Positions 7,525 through 14,957 of a stretch of 64,000 nucleotides of DNA are shown piece after piece. Numbering within the stretch: the stretch's first letter is position 1; every line of letters starts with the position of its first letter. This stretch comes from Thermogladius calderae 1633. Lineage in GTDB: Archaea; Thermoproteota; Thermoprotei_A; Sulfolobales; Desulfurococcaceae. A program made the position numbers and the translations under genes. The stretch lies in the NCBI RefSeq assembly GCF_000264495.1, contig NC_017954.1, positions 124,001-188,000 of the forward strand, written 5' to 3'. The notes under the pieces are model-generated. The model searched no databases. It saw only the letters and a program-made list of their open reading frames with translations, and was not told the DNA's origin.

Positions 7525-8373
7525 GTACAGCCCTATAACCTCTAATATTATTTTTGACGCCAACACAGAGGTAACGCCTCCCGGGTCTACTAGTGGGTTT
7601 ACCTCCACTACATCTACGCCGACGACTCTACTAGAGCTTGCCACTAGCTCCTTTACTAGTTCCAGCAACTCCCAGGGCGTCAAGCCTAAGGGCTCGGGGT
7701 TCCCGACCCCGGGAGCGTAAGAGGGGTCTACGACGTCCATGTCCACACTGATGTAGACAGAGCCCAGTTTACCTGTGTTCACCCCTCTCCTGGCCTCTAG
7801 TACGTCCACTACCCTCACGTTATCGACGTCTTTGACGTACTCGGCCTCCTCGGCGCTCAACGCCCTCGAGCCGATGTGTACAACCCTGAAACCCTTCTCT
7901 ACCAGCCTCCTGGCGAACGTGGCGTGGTTGAGTGTCGAGCCCAGGTACTCGCTTCTCATGTCGAGGTGGGCGTCGAATATAACGACTGTGTCCACGAGGT
8001 CGCCCAGCGACTCGACAATGGGTAACGTCACGAGATGTTCCCCGCCCACGAATATCTTCAGCGAGTCGGGGTAGTCCTCTTTCACGCCTTTAGCGACCGT
8101 CTTAATGTTCCTCAGCGACAGCTCTACGTCCCCCTGAGGTATGACGATGTTCCCCAGGTCGGTCAAACCGATGTGCTCGAGGCTCCTCTTGCCAAGCAGA
8201 GAGTAAAGCTCCAAGTTGCACGCCGCCTCCCTTACACTGTCGGGGGCAAGCCTCGAACCAGGCCTGTACGTCGAGGTCGAGTCGAGGGGGACGCCAACTA
8301 TGACGGTGCCCGGCTCTTCCTTCTCGATGCAGCCGAACGGCTTGGTCCTCGTCAGCAAGTGCCTCCAGCTCAT
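7516..8373 (-). CDS. speB: Agmatinase/ureohydrolase family enzyme
   Basis: A 285-residue ureohydrolase. All binuclear manganese ligands are visible: GGEH, DAHLD and SVDMDVVDP followed by APGVGNPEPLG. Archaeal members cleave agmatine to putrescine and urea, feeding the polyamines needed for hypusine on aIF5A (encoded 5 kb away) and for nucleic acid stability; arginase or guanidinobutyrase activity cannot be excluded from sequence. Cytoplasmic. ATG at 8373; divergent from glycyl-tRNA synthetase. Confidence 0.85.
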   Translation of the reverse strand: MSWRHLLTRTKPFGCIEKEEPGTVIVGVPLDSTSTYRPGSRLAPDSVREAACNLELYSLLGKRSLEHIGLTDLGNIVIPQGDVELSLRNIKTVAKGVKEDYPDSLKIFVGGEHLVTLPIVESLGDLVDTVVIFDAHLDMRSEYLGSTLNHATFARRLVEKGFRVVHIGSRALSAEEAEYVKDVDNVRVVDVLEARRGVNTGKLGSVYISVDMDVVDPSYAPGVGNPEPLGLTPWELLELVKELVASSSRVVGVDVVEVNPLVDPGGVTSVLASKIILEVIGLYLR

Positions 8374-8444
8374 CTAGACACCTCGTGTGATTTGTCTTTA
8401 TATTATCCGGTGATTTAATATGAATCCCCTAAGGTGGGCGGTAA

Positions 8445-10181
8445 TTGAGCGACGTGTACGATAGACTAGCCGACCTGGCAAAAAAGAGGGGGTTCTACTG
8501 GGTCTCTTACGAGATATACGGTGGGCTCGCGGGCTTCTACGACTTCGGCCCCGTCGGCGTGCTCCTGAAGAGGAACATCGTCGAAGAGTGGCTTAGGACC
8601 TTCGTCTACGCCTTCGACTTCATGGTGGAGGTCGAGACGCCGGTCATAAACCCCCAGGTGGTGTTCAAGGCCAGCGGGCACGAGGACCACTTCACAGACC
8701 CCATAGTCGTGTGCACGAAGTGTGGTAGAGTGTACAGGGCAGACCACTTGGTCAAGGAGGCGACAGGCCTGAACGTGGAAGGGGCCAGCCTCGAAGAGAT
8801 CTATAGGGTGATCGTGGAGAAGAACGTGAGGTGCCCCGAGTGTGGTGGCGAACTGTCTAAGCCCGAGAACGCCCTCCTCCTCTTTAAGACCGAGATCGGC
8901 CCCTACAAGGGGCAGTTGGGGTACCTGAGGCCCGAGCTCGCCCAAGGGATGTTCGTCAACTTCAAGACCTTGCTAAATGTAGCTAGGAACAGGCTACCGC
9001 TCGGTATAGCGCAGATAGGGAGGGTTGCCAGGAACGAGATATCGCCTAGACAGGGGCTCTTGAGGCTGAGGGAGTTCACTATCATGGAGCTGGAGTTCTT
9101 CCACGACCCCTCCGAGAGCGTTAGAGAAGTGGAAGAGTACCTGCCCTACGTTGAGGGCGAGACGTTGAACATTGTGACAGCGGATAGCCGTGAGAGGGGT
9201 GTCGAGGAGCCTGTCACGGTTACTGTCAGGGAGTCTATTGACAAGGGTATAGTCAAGAACCCGTGGCTGGCCTTCTGGATGGGGGTCGGAAACAAGTTCG
9301 TCAGGTCGCTTGGCATCCCGCCCGACAAGACCAGGTTCTTCGAGAAGCTGCCACACGAGAGAGCACACTACTCGGCTCAGACGTTCGACCAGGAGGTCTA
9401 CTCGACTAAGTTCGGGTGGATCGAGGTGGCGGGGTACGCCTATAGGACGGACTACGACTTGAAGAGGCACATGGACTACAGCGGTGTAGACATGTTCTAC
9501 TTCAAGAAGTACGAAAAGCCCGTTGAAGTTGTCAAGAAGAGGGTGATCGTAGACTACAAGGTCCTAGCTGAACGCCTAGGTGAGCGGTTCCAAGAGGCGT
9601 TGAAGGCCCTCCAGGGGAGGAGCCAGGAGGAGCTGTACGAGGAGCTATCGAGCAAGGGCTACATAGAGGTGGGGGACCTGAAGATAGGGAGGGAGTTCTT
9701 CACGCTGAGGGAAGAGAAGTCCCTCGTCCACGGGGAGAAGATCGTACCCCATGTAGTGGAGCCCTCCTACGGGGTTGAGAGGCTACTTTACGTGCTCCTG
9801 GAGTACTCCTACAACGTAGTCGAGGACAGAGTGGTGCTGAAGCTACCACCCAGGTTAGCGCCTTTCCACGTAGCCGTCTTCCCGCTTATGGCCGGGAGCA
9901 GGGAAGAGCACAAGGCTATGGTCTCGTTGGCGAGGGGCATCGCCCAGAGCCTCAGGGAGCGGGGGCTACGCGTAGTGTACGACGAGGAGGGTAGTATAGG
10001 TAGGAGGTACGCTAGGGCGGACGAGATCGGGATCCCCTACGCCGTTACGGTAGACCACCAATCACTCCAAGACAACACCGTCACGATCAGGTTCAGGGAC
10101 ACGCGTAGACAAGTGAGAGTGGGCGTCGGCGAGTTGCACGATACCATACTTAAATATCTCAGAGATAATACTATGATATGA
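8445..10181 (+). CDS. glyS: Glycyl-tRNA synthetase
   Basis: Homodimeric class II glycyl-tRNA synthetase of 578 residues that charges tRNA-Gly. The N-terminal motif FYWVSYEIYGGLAGFYDFGPVG, the zinc-binding insert with CTKC and CPEC pairs (about residues 90-140), motif 2 around RNEISPRQGLLRLREF and motif 3 near EPSYGVERLLY, plus a C-terminal anticodon-binding domain, are all present. The TTG start at 8445 is favoured by a GGTGGGCGG stretch just upstream and a TATA-like box at about 8413. Two small genes follow on the same strand and may be co-transcribed. Confidence 0.96.
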   Translation: MSDVYDRLADLAKKRGFYWVSYEIYGGLAGFYDFGPVGVLLKRNIVEEWLRTFVYAFDFMVEVETPVINPQVVFKASGHEDHFTDPIVVCTKCGRVYRADHLVKEATGLNVEGASLEEIYRVIVEKNVRCPECGGELSKPENALLLFKTEIGPYKGQLGYLRPELAQGMFVNFKTLLNVARNRLPLGIAQIGRVARNEISPRQGLLRLREFTIMELEFFHDPSESVREVEEYLPYVEGETLNIVTADSRERGVEEPVTVTVRESIDKGIVKNPWLAFWMGVGNKFVRSLGIPPDKTRFFEKLPHERAHYSAQTFDQEVYSTKFGWIEVAGYAYRTDYDLKRHMDYSGVDMFYFKKYEKPVEVVKKRVIVDYKVLAERLGERFQEALKALQGRSQEELYEELSSKGYIEVGDLKIGREFFTLREEKSLVHGEKIVPHVVEPSYGVERLLYVLLEYSYNVVEDRVVLKLPPRLAPFHVAVFPLMAGSREEHKAMVSLARGIAQSLRERGLRVVYDEEGSIGRRYARADEIGIPYAVTVDHQSLQDNTVTIRFRDTRRQVRVGVGELHDTILKYLRDNTMI

Positions 10182-10200
10182 CTTTGAGAGATGGCGCGTC

Positions 10201-10563
10201 ATGAGCCAAGAGAGTAAGGAGACTGGGGGAAGCAAGCCCGACATAAACAAGCTACTCGCAATAGTCCCGCCCGCCAGCGAGTTGAAGAAGAAGGAGACCA
10301 GTATTAAAGAGAAGAGGATTAGAGTCCAGTTCGACTCTAGCCTAGACCCCTCTAAGATGAAGATCCCCACAGAGCTCGCCAAAATGCTCGGCATTAAGGA
10401 GGGGGACACGGTAGAGCTCGTTGTGGCAGGGAAGAAGAAGTTCACCTACACAGCCACCCTGTTCGAGTCGAGCGATACCAACGTCGTGTATGCTCACCCG
10501 GACGAGTTGGCGAGGCAGGGGGTCGCAAACAACAGTATAGCCACGGTTAGGAGGGTTCACTAG
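10201..10563 (+). CDS. Conserved archaeal protein, possible AbrB-like fold
   Basis: A 120-residue protein that I cannot name. After a charged N-terminal tail (about 45 residues, Lys/Glu rich) comes a compact region SKMKIPTELAKMLGIKEGDTVELVV, which has the feel of an AbrB/double-psi barrel strand pattern (a proline-led strand then LGIKEGDTVEL), but the usual swapped-hairpin signature is incomplete. It begins 19 bases after the glyS stop and is probably in the same transcript. Function unknown; a nucleic-acid or ribosome-associated role is a guess only. Confidence 0.6.
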   Translation: MSQESKETGGSKPDINKLLAIVPPASELKKKETSIKEKRIRVQFDSSLDPSKMKIPTELAKMLGIKEGDTVELVVAGKKKFTYTATLFESSDTNVVYAHPDELARQGVANNSIATVRRVH

Positions 10564-10611
10564 CTTCGTAAGGGACGGACTACAGTACTCTAAAGTCAAG
10601 GTGTTTCCTGG

Positions 10612-10986
10612 ATGGGATCTGAAAGCGTGGACGTTCTAACAGCTTTGAAAAAGCTCGTAGACGACTACGAGGAGATCTTGGACTTCGCCAAGGCTATACC
10701 GTATACAAGCGACAGGAAGCTTATCACCAGCTTTATACAAAGGCTCGCAGACGCGGTCGAGAGAACAGGGCGGCTCGGAGCTGAGTACAGGATAGCCGAC
10801 GTCCGCGACCCAACTCTATCCAGGTATGTCCAGACCTATTACACCTACTTAACCGCAGTCTCGATACCATACCTGAAAGACCTCCTCTCCGATGCCGTGC
10901 TCGAGCTGGAGAAGAAGGGGCTTGTAGAAGAGTCGGCTAGTATAAGGAGGCTCCTCGAAAAGATAAGTGCTATGCGGCTACCCTAG
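10612..10986 (+). CDS. Small helical protein of unknown function
   Basis: A 124-residue, almost entirely alpha-helical, soluble protein with no cysteine and no recognised motif. The ATG at 10612 has a well-placed Shine-Dalgarno (AAGGTG at 10597-10602). It lies 48 bases after the preceding small gene and converges with the DUF4870 membrane protein. The four long predicted helices (roughly residues 5-30, 35-60, 72-105, 105-122) would fit a helical bundle. I do not recognise the family. Confidence 0.6.
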   Translation: MGSESVDVLTALKKLVDDYEEILDFAKAIPYTSDRKLITSFIQRLADAVERTGRLGAEYRIADVRDPTLSRYVQTYYTYLTAVSIPYLKDLLSDAVLELEKKGLVEESASIRRLLEKISAMRLP

Positions 10987-11024
10987 AGAGGGCCGCCGTT
11001 CACCCACGAGTCTTAGTCCGTGTT

Positions 11025-11375
11025 CTACTCGGTTAAGCCGATCCTCTGGGCTATATCGTAGACTAGAACAGGCCTCCAGTACTCGCCTTGGGCCGCTTTA
11101 ACAATGCCTATGATCCATAGTACTACTACGAGTAGCCAGAACAGCGCCGATAACACGTTAGCGAGAATACCCAGGTGTACAAGAATAAGGAACAGGTCTA
11201 CTATCCACAATACCACATACCCGGCTATCACCAGGATGAACAATCCTATGGAGAGGAACGACCAGTGCTTAACGTACTTCAGGTTAGGCTTGAGGACCAG
11301 CGCTAGCACCGGCCCGACTATGGGTATCAACCACGCGATGAGACCCCAGATCTTCTCCTCTTCTTGGAGTGACAT
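11025..11375 (-). CDS. DUF4870-type small membrane protein
   Basis: A 116-residue membrane protein with three to four TM helices. It shows the DUF4870 layout: an N-terminal helix with WLIPIVGPVLAL, a KYVKHWSFLSIG segment where family members have the conserved H(A/W)xQ-like turn, and a final hydrophobic helix ending GIVKAAQGEYWRPVL. The biochemical role of the family is not established. Converges with the helical-protein gene and is followed upstream by the MscS gene on the same strand after 72 bases. Confidence 0.75.
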   Translation of the reverse strand: MSLQEEEKIWGLIAWLIPIVGPVLALVLKPNLKYVKHWSFLSIGLFILVIAGYVVLWIVDLFLILVHLGILANVLSALFWLLVVVLWIIGIVKAAQGEYWRPVLVYDIAQRIGLTE

Positions 11376-11447
11376 TTATTACTACACCTCTAACTCATCC
11401 ACAATAGGCAAAACAACTAATAAACGCTTCTAATTAAAGACCTGTTA

Positions 11448-12359
11448 TTACTGTTGTCCGCAGAGGCCCTTCTTCCTCATTTCTCTGTATACTTGGATGA
11501 GCTTCGCTAAGACCTCGCTACGGAACTCTCGTAGCTTCGCCTTAGGCGGCGTGTTGCCTGTCACCAGCACTATGTAGTAGTTCTTATCGCTCTGTTCCTC
11601 GACAAGTACTTTGAACTCGCCGAGCTCACTTAGAACCCTCCTGACAGACTCTAGGACTTGGTAGGGGTCGCAGTCGACAGGGAACTCGAACCTGACTTGG
11701 AACCGCTTCTCCTCCTCGACCTCCTCTAAGACTATGCTCCCCGAGAACAGAGTCGAGTTAGGTATCTTGACTAGCTCGCCAGAGTCGAGGACTACCTTGG
11801 TGTACATCAACCCTACTTCCACTACGACGCCCTTCAGGGACGGGACTATGTAGTCTAGGCTGAAGGCCTTGTAAGCAGGAAAAGTCACGGCTGATACGGG
11901 TAGGCCAGGGCTGCCGATCCTGACCCTCGAGCCTGGCTTTATGAAGCCGCTACCGAGAATTATCAGCCCGGCGAACAGGTTGGCTAGTACAGGCTGGAGG
12001 CCTAGACCGATCACGAGGCCCGAGAAAGTGGCACCGGCCAGTATGCTCTCGCCGCTGACACCCAGTAAGGCCAGTATTACGACACCAAGCACCACGTAAC
12101 CAATTATCAGGACTACGTTCCTGATCAAGTAGGCTTCTCTACCTATGTGCTTGACCCTCGTGAGTATCATCGAAGAGACTAGCTCGATAGAGGACACCCC
12201 GAGTATCAGGGCCAGTGTTACCTGGATGATGGGGTAGTAGTTGACTACAACAACGCGGATCTCGTCGGGGAGGATACCGGGCTGCCTTATCGCCCAGGCT
12301 AGGATACCGACCACTATTATTAGCAGTAGCAGGTACACTAGCCTTCTCAAGTCTCCCAC
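11448..12359 (-). CDS. Small-conductance mechanosensitive channel (MscS family)
   Basis: A 303-residue membrane channel that opens under membrane tension to release solutes. Two N-terminal TM helices are followed by the pore helix TM3 region SILAGATFSGLVIGLGLQPVLANLFAG, rich in Gly and Ala as in MscS, then the beta domain (KPGSRVRIGSPG...VVVEVGLMYTKVVLDSGELVKIPNS) and a C-terminal alpha/beta vestibule. Length is typical of a minimal MscS. It starts 49 bases from the divergent class II amidotransferase gene. Confidence 0.87.
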   Translation of the reverse strand: MGDLRRLVYLLLLIIVVGILAWAIRQPGILPDEIRVVVVNYYPIIQVTLALILGVSSIELVSSMILTRVKHIGREAYLIRNVVLIIGYVVLGVVILALLGVSGESILAGATFSGLVIGLGLQPVLANLFAGLIILGSGFIKPGSRVRIGSPGLPVSAVTFPAYKAFSLDYIVPSLKGVVVEVGLMYTKVVLDSGELVKIPNSTLFSGSIVLEEVEEEKRFQVRFEFPVDCDPYQVLESVRRVLSELGEFKVLVEEQSDKNYYIVLVTGNTPPKAKLREFRSEVLAKLIQVYREMRKKGLCGQQ

Positions 12360-12408
12360 TAGCCTAGGTTTAAAGACAACACGACCCTATAAACGAAAAC
12401 GTGAGAGG

Positions 12409-13245
12409 ATGTGTAGGCTTATTGCGCTCGTAGACCAGCACCCGAACTACTATACTATCAGTAGACTTGTGTGGGCCTTTGTCGAGTCCAGCAGGTTCGA
12501 CGAGTACTTGTCTAGGTTGACTAACGGTAGGACCTACTCGCACGACGACGGCTGGGGGTTGGCGGGAGTCGGTGCTGTAAAGTCGGGCTTCGCAGTAGTG
12601 TACCACAGGAGCCTGCTACCGTTGTTCAGCGCCTCGAGTCTCGCGGAGCTACAACTCTTATTAGACAGGCTGAAGCGCTACGACAGCGTCTACCTTATAG
12701 CTCACGCTAGGAAGTCCAGTAGAAGCGAGCCCTACGGTCTGGAGTACACGCACCCCTTCAAGTTCGAGGTAGGGGGCGGCGTGTTCTGGTTTGCTCACAA
12801 CGGGGGTGTCGACAAGAAGTCCCTGGCTAAACTGATGGGGATAAACCCATGGGTACACGTAGACTCCGAGCTGGCGGGGATGTACCTAGCGAGGCGCTTG
12901 TCGGAGTGCAAGAGCAGGCTCGAGGACTGTCTCCTGGACGCTTACCGGGGACTGGTCAAGTATACCACGAGCGGGTTGAACACGCTTCTCTTGCTCCTGA
13001 GCGGCGAGAACCCCAGGCTGTTCGTCACCTACTTCTTCAAGAAGACCGGTGACAGAGCGAGGGACGGGGCTTTGAAGGAGTACTTCCAGCTATACCTACT
13101 TGAAGAGGGGGGGCTTAAGACCGTGGCTAGCTCGACTGTGGCGAAGTACTACGGAGGGGGTGGCTTCCAACCGCTCGACGAAGGCTTGTACGAGCTCGGC
13201 TTAGGCGGCCTCCGCAGGATCGGCGACATAGGCGTGGAAAGTTGA
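12409..13245 (+). CDS. Class II glutamine amidotransferase-like Ntn hydrolase
   Basis: A 278-residue protein of the GATase-2 family. Met1 is followed directly by Cys2, the N-terminal nucleophile exposed after Met removal (MCRLIAL). SHDDGWGL and the FAHNGGV motif (the Asn and Gly of the oxyanion hole) are present, giving the fold of the stand-alone YafJ/Egt C-like amidohydrolases. Substrate is unknown. The start at 12409 is dictated by the catalytic Cys; longer frames would run back into the MscS gene. The aIF5A gene follows. Confidence 0.85.
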   Translation: MCRLIALVDQHPNYYTISRLVWAFVESSRFDEYLSRLTNGRTYSHDDGWGLAGVGAVKSGFAVVYHRSLLPLFSASSLAELQLLLDRLKRYDSVYLIAHARKSSRSEPYGLEYTHPFKFEVGGGVFWFAHNGGVDKKSLAKLMGINPWVHVDSELAGMYLARRLSECKSRLEDCLLDAYRGLVKYTTSGLNTLLLLLSGENPRLFVTYFFKKTGDRARDGALKEYFQLYLLEEGGLKTVASSTVAKYYGGGGFQPLDEGLYELGLGGLRRIGDIGVES

Positions 13246-13302
13246 GTGAAGCTTAAAAGAGTTGTTCACGGAATATAACTATTGCTTGATGGTGGTTACT
13301 AC

Positions 13303-13701
13303 ATGAGCAAGACCTACGAGACGCTTGGAAACTTGAAAGTGGGTAGTTTCATAGTCATAGACAACGAGCCCTGTAGAATAGTGGAGATGTCGAGGGCGAA
13401 GACAGGGAAGCACGGCAGCGCCAAAGCCCACGTTGTGGCGATAGGCCTCTTCAGCAAGGCCAAAAAGACGCTGGTGGCACCAGTGGACACGCAAGTGGAG
13501 GTACCGATCATCGAGAAGAGGGTTGGGCAGGTCATAGCCGACATGGGGGACAAGGTCCAAGTGATGGACTTGGAGAGCTACGAGACCTTCGAGGTGGAGA
13601 AGGAGCTCATCGACGAGAAGATCCGGGACAAAGTCCAGACAGGTGTCGAAGTAGAGTACTTCTCGATAATGGGTAGAAGGCTCATCGTCAGGTTGAGGTA
13701 G
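13303..13701 (+). CDS. Translation initiation factor aIF5A
   Basis: aIF5A binds the ribosome and helps peptide bond formation at difficult sequences. The 132-residue protein has the hypusination loop TGKHGSAK (the first Lys being the modified one), an N-terminal SH3-like domain and a C-terminal OB domain. The ATG at 13303 has GATGGTGG as ribosome binding site; an in-frame TTG at 13282 is upstream of it. A TTAAAAG box at about 13253 is a plausible promoter. Needs deoxyhypusine synthase, not seen in this window; the ureohydrolase at 7516 could provide polyamine. Confidence 0.96.
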   Translation: MSKTYETLGNLKVGSFIVIDNEPCRIVEMSRAKTGKHGSAKAHVVAIGLFSKAKKTLVAPVDTQVEVPIIEKRVGQVIADMGDKVQVMDLESYETFEVEKELIDEKIRDKVQTGVEVEYFSIMGRRLIVRLR

Positions 13702-13702
13702 C

Positions 13703-14065
13703 TCACTGTAGGTCTGGTATAAAGTCCGGTTTTGCCGCCAGCCTGATCAGCGGTATCGTAAGCCCTGGCTTCGGGTGTTTCGAGAACTCGAACCTGTCCT
13801 CGCTTAGAGACGCCACTATATAGTTGGTGTTCTTCAAGTCCTCCGCCTCTTTACCCTCGGCTATGTAGTAGTAGAACACGGGGATCCCGTAGTACTTGTA
13901 GTAGTCCCTGAAGACCCCAAGTATCCCCAAGACCACCTTATCGCCCGTCTCGAACCTCAGGATATAGGAGGTCCCCTGGGGCATGGAGATGGTGGCGGCG
14001 AGCCTGACGAGGTCAGATAGGCTGCCCAGCTTGACCGGTACCACCTTCTCTAGGGACTCCCCCAT
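13703..14065 (-). CDS. Conserved protein of unknown function, coupled to nitrilase-like gene
   Basis: A 120-residue soluble protein with an alternating beta/alpha pattern and a tyrosine-rich strand (GVFRDYYKYYGIPVFYYYI). I do not recognise it. It is the third gene of a minus-strand operon (reverse gyrase, nitrilase-like, this gene) and overlaps the end of the nitrilase-like gene by 53 bases if ATG 14065 is used; a GTG at 14044 is an alternative start with a shorter overlap. Converges with aIF5A, one base apart. No function is inferred. Confidence 0.65.
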   Translation of the reverse strand: MGESLEKVVPVKLGSLSDLVRLAATISMPQGTSYILRFETGDKVVLGILGVFRDYYKYYGIPVFYYYIAEGKEAEDLKNTNYIVASLSEDRFEFSKHPKPGLTIPLIRLAAKPDFIPDLQ

Positions 14066-14933
14066 ATATGCTGTACCTCTTGTACAGGTGTCTGTAGAGT
14101 CTATAGAACGTCCTGGAATTTAAACCGATAGTCCTAGGCGTAGACCTGAGAAGGCCTCTCGGTATCACGATAAACGCCTCCTCTAGACCGTAGTGCTTGT
14201 AGATTATCTCGCCCTCGGGGTTGATCAGTATCGTGGGGAGAGCGTAGACCGTGCCGTCCCTCCTCACGAACCTGCTACCCGGAACCAGAACCCACACCCT
14301 GTAGATCAACGCGAGGCTCTTCGACAACTCGATGTAGTTCTTAGGCGGTTCTACTTGCGGGAGCGCCACTATGAGCAGGTTCGCGTTGTTCTCCGTAATG
14401 AACCTCGCTATCTCAGGGTAGAAGAGCTCGTCTTCCATTAGTGTGTTGAAGACGAACCCCTTGTCTACGAACATCGGCAGGTCAACCCCCCTCGAGAGCC
14501 CGAGCCTCCTCTCCTTCTCGTTGAGCACGAGCTTCCTGCGGGTAGCCAGGCCGTCTTCGAGCTCCCACGAGGTGAAGGCCGTGGAGACGTATATCTTCGA
14601 TGAGACCCTCTCGAAGTAGCCTGGGAGGACGATGTTAACACCGTAGTGGTCTGAGAGCGTGATCAAGGTCTTGACGTAGGACGACTCCCTAGTTAAAGCG
14701 AAGAACTTGCGGAGGTCGTCCCTCTGGATCACATCGTACAACTGGATAATGGGACCGTACGGCTGCATGTAAGGCAGGACAATCGTGGAGACGTTGTTCT
14801 CGCTTGCGTAGAACACTATTTTCCTCGTGGCTTCCAGGTTTAGCCTCAGCCCGGCCTCGTGAACACTCAGGTGAGCTACGGCCAGTAGCCCCCCAGAAGG
14901 CGCCTCCTTGCCCCCCGCAAACTCTACTTTCAT
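14013..14933 (-). CDS. Nitrilase-superfamily protein lacking the catalytic triad
   Basis: A 306-residue protein with the overall layout of carbon-nitrogen hydrolases. Where active members have Glu, Lys and Cys, this one shows PYM (residues 54-56, no Glu), a retained RRKLVL (Lys134) and NTLMEDELFYPE (163-174, where ICYDxxFPE is expected). The whole protein contains no cysteine, so it cannot be a normal nitrilase or amidase. It starts 24 bases after the reverse gyrase stop and overlaps the next gene, so it is probably expressed with them. Likely a non-catalytic binding or regulatory relative. Confidence 0.65.
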   Translation of the reverse strand: MKVEFAGGKEAPSGGLLAVAHLSVHEAGLRLNLEATRKIVFYASENNVSTIVLPYMQPYGPIIQLYDVIQRDDLRKFFALTRESSYVKTLITLSDHYGVNIVLPGYFERVSSKIYVSTAFTSWELEDGLATRRKLVLNEKERRLGLSRGVDLPMFVDKGFVFNTLMEDELFYPEIARFITENNANLLIVALPQVEPPKNYIELSKSLALIYRVWVLVPGSRFVRRDGTVYALPTILINPEGEIIYKHYGLEEAFIVIPRGLLRSTPRTIGLNSRTFYRLYRHLYKRYSIYGGVPREGGTGQAGQPI

Positions 14934-14957
14934 TCACCGGGTCCTCGCAACGGCCTG

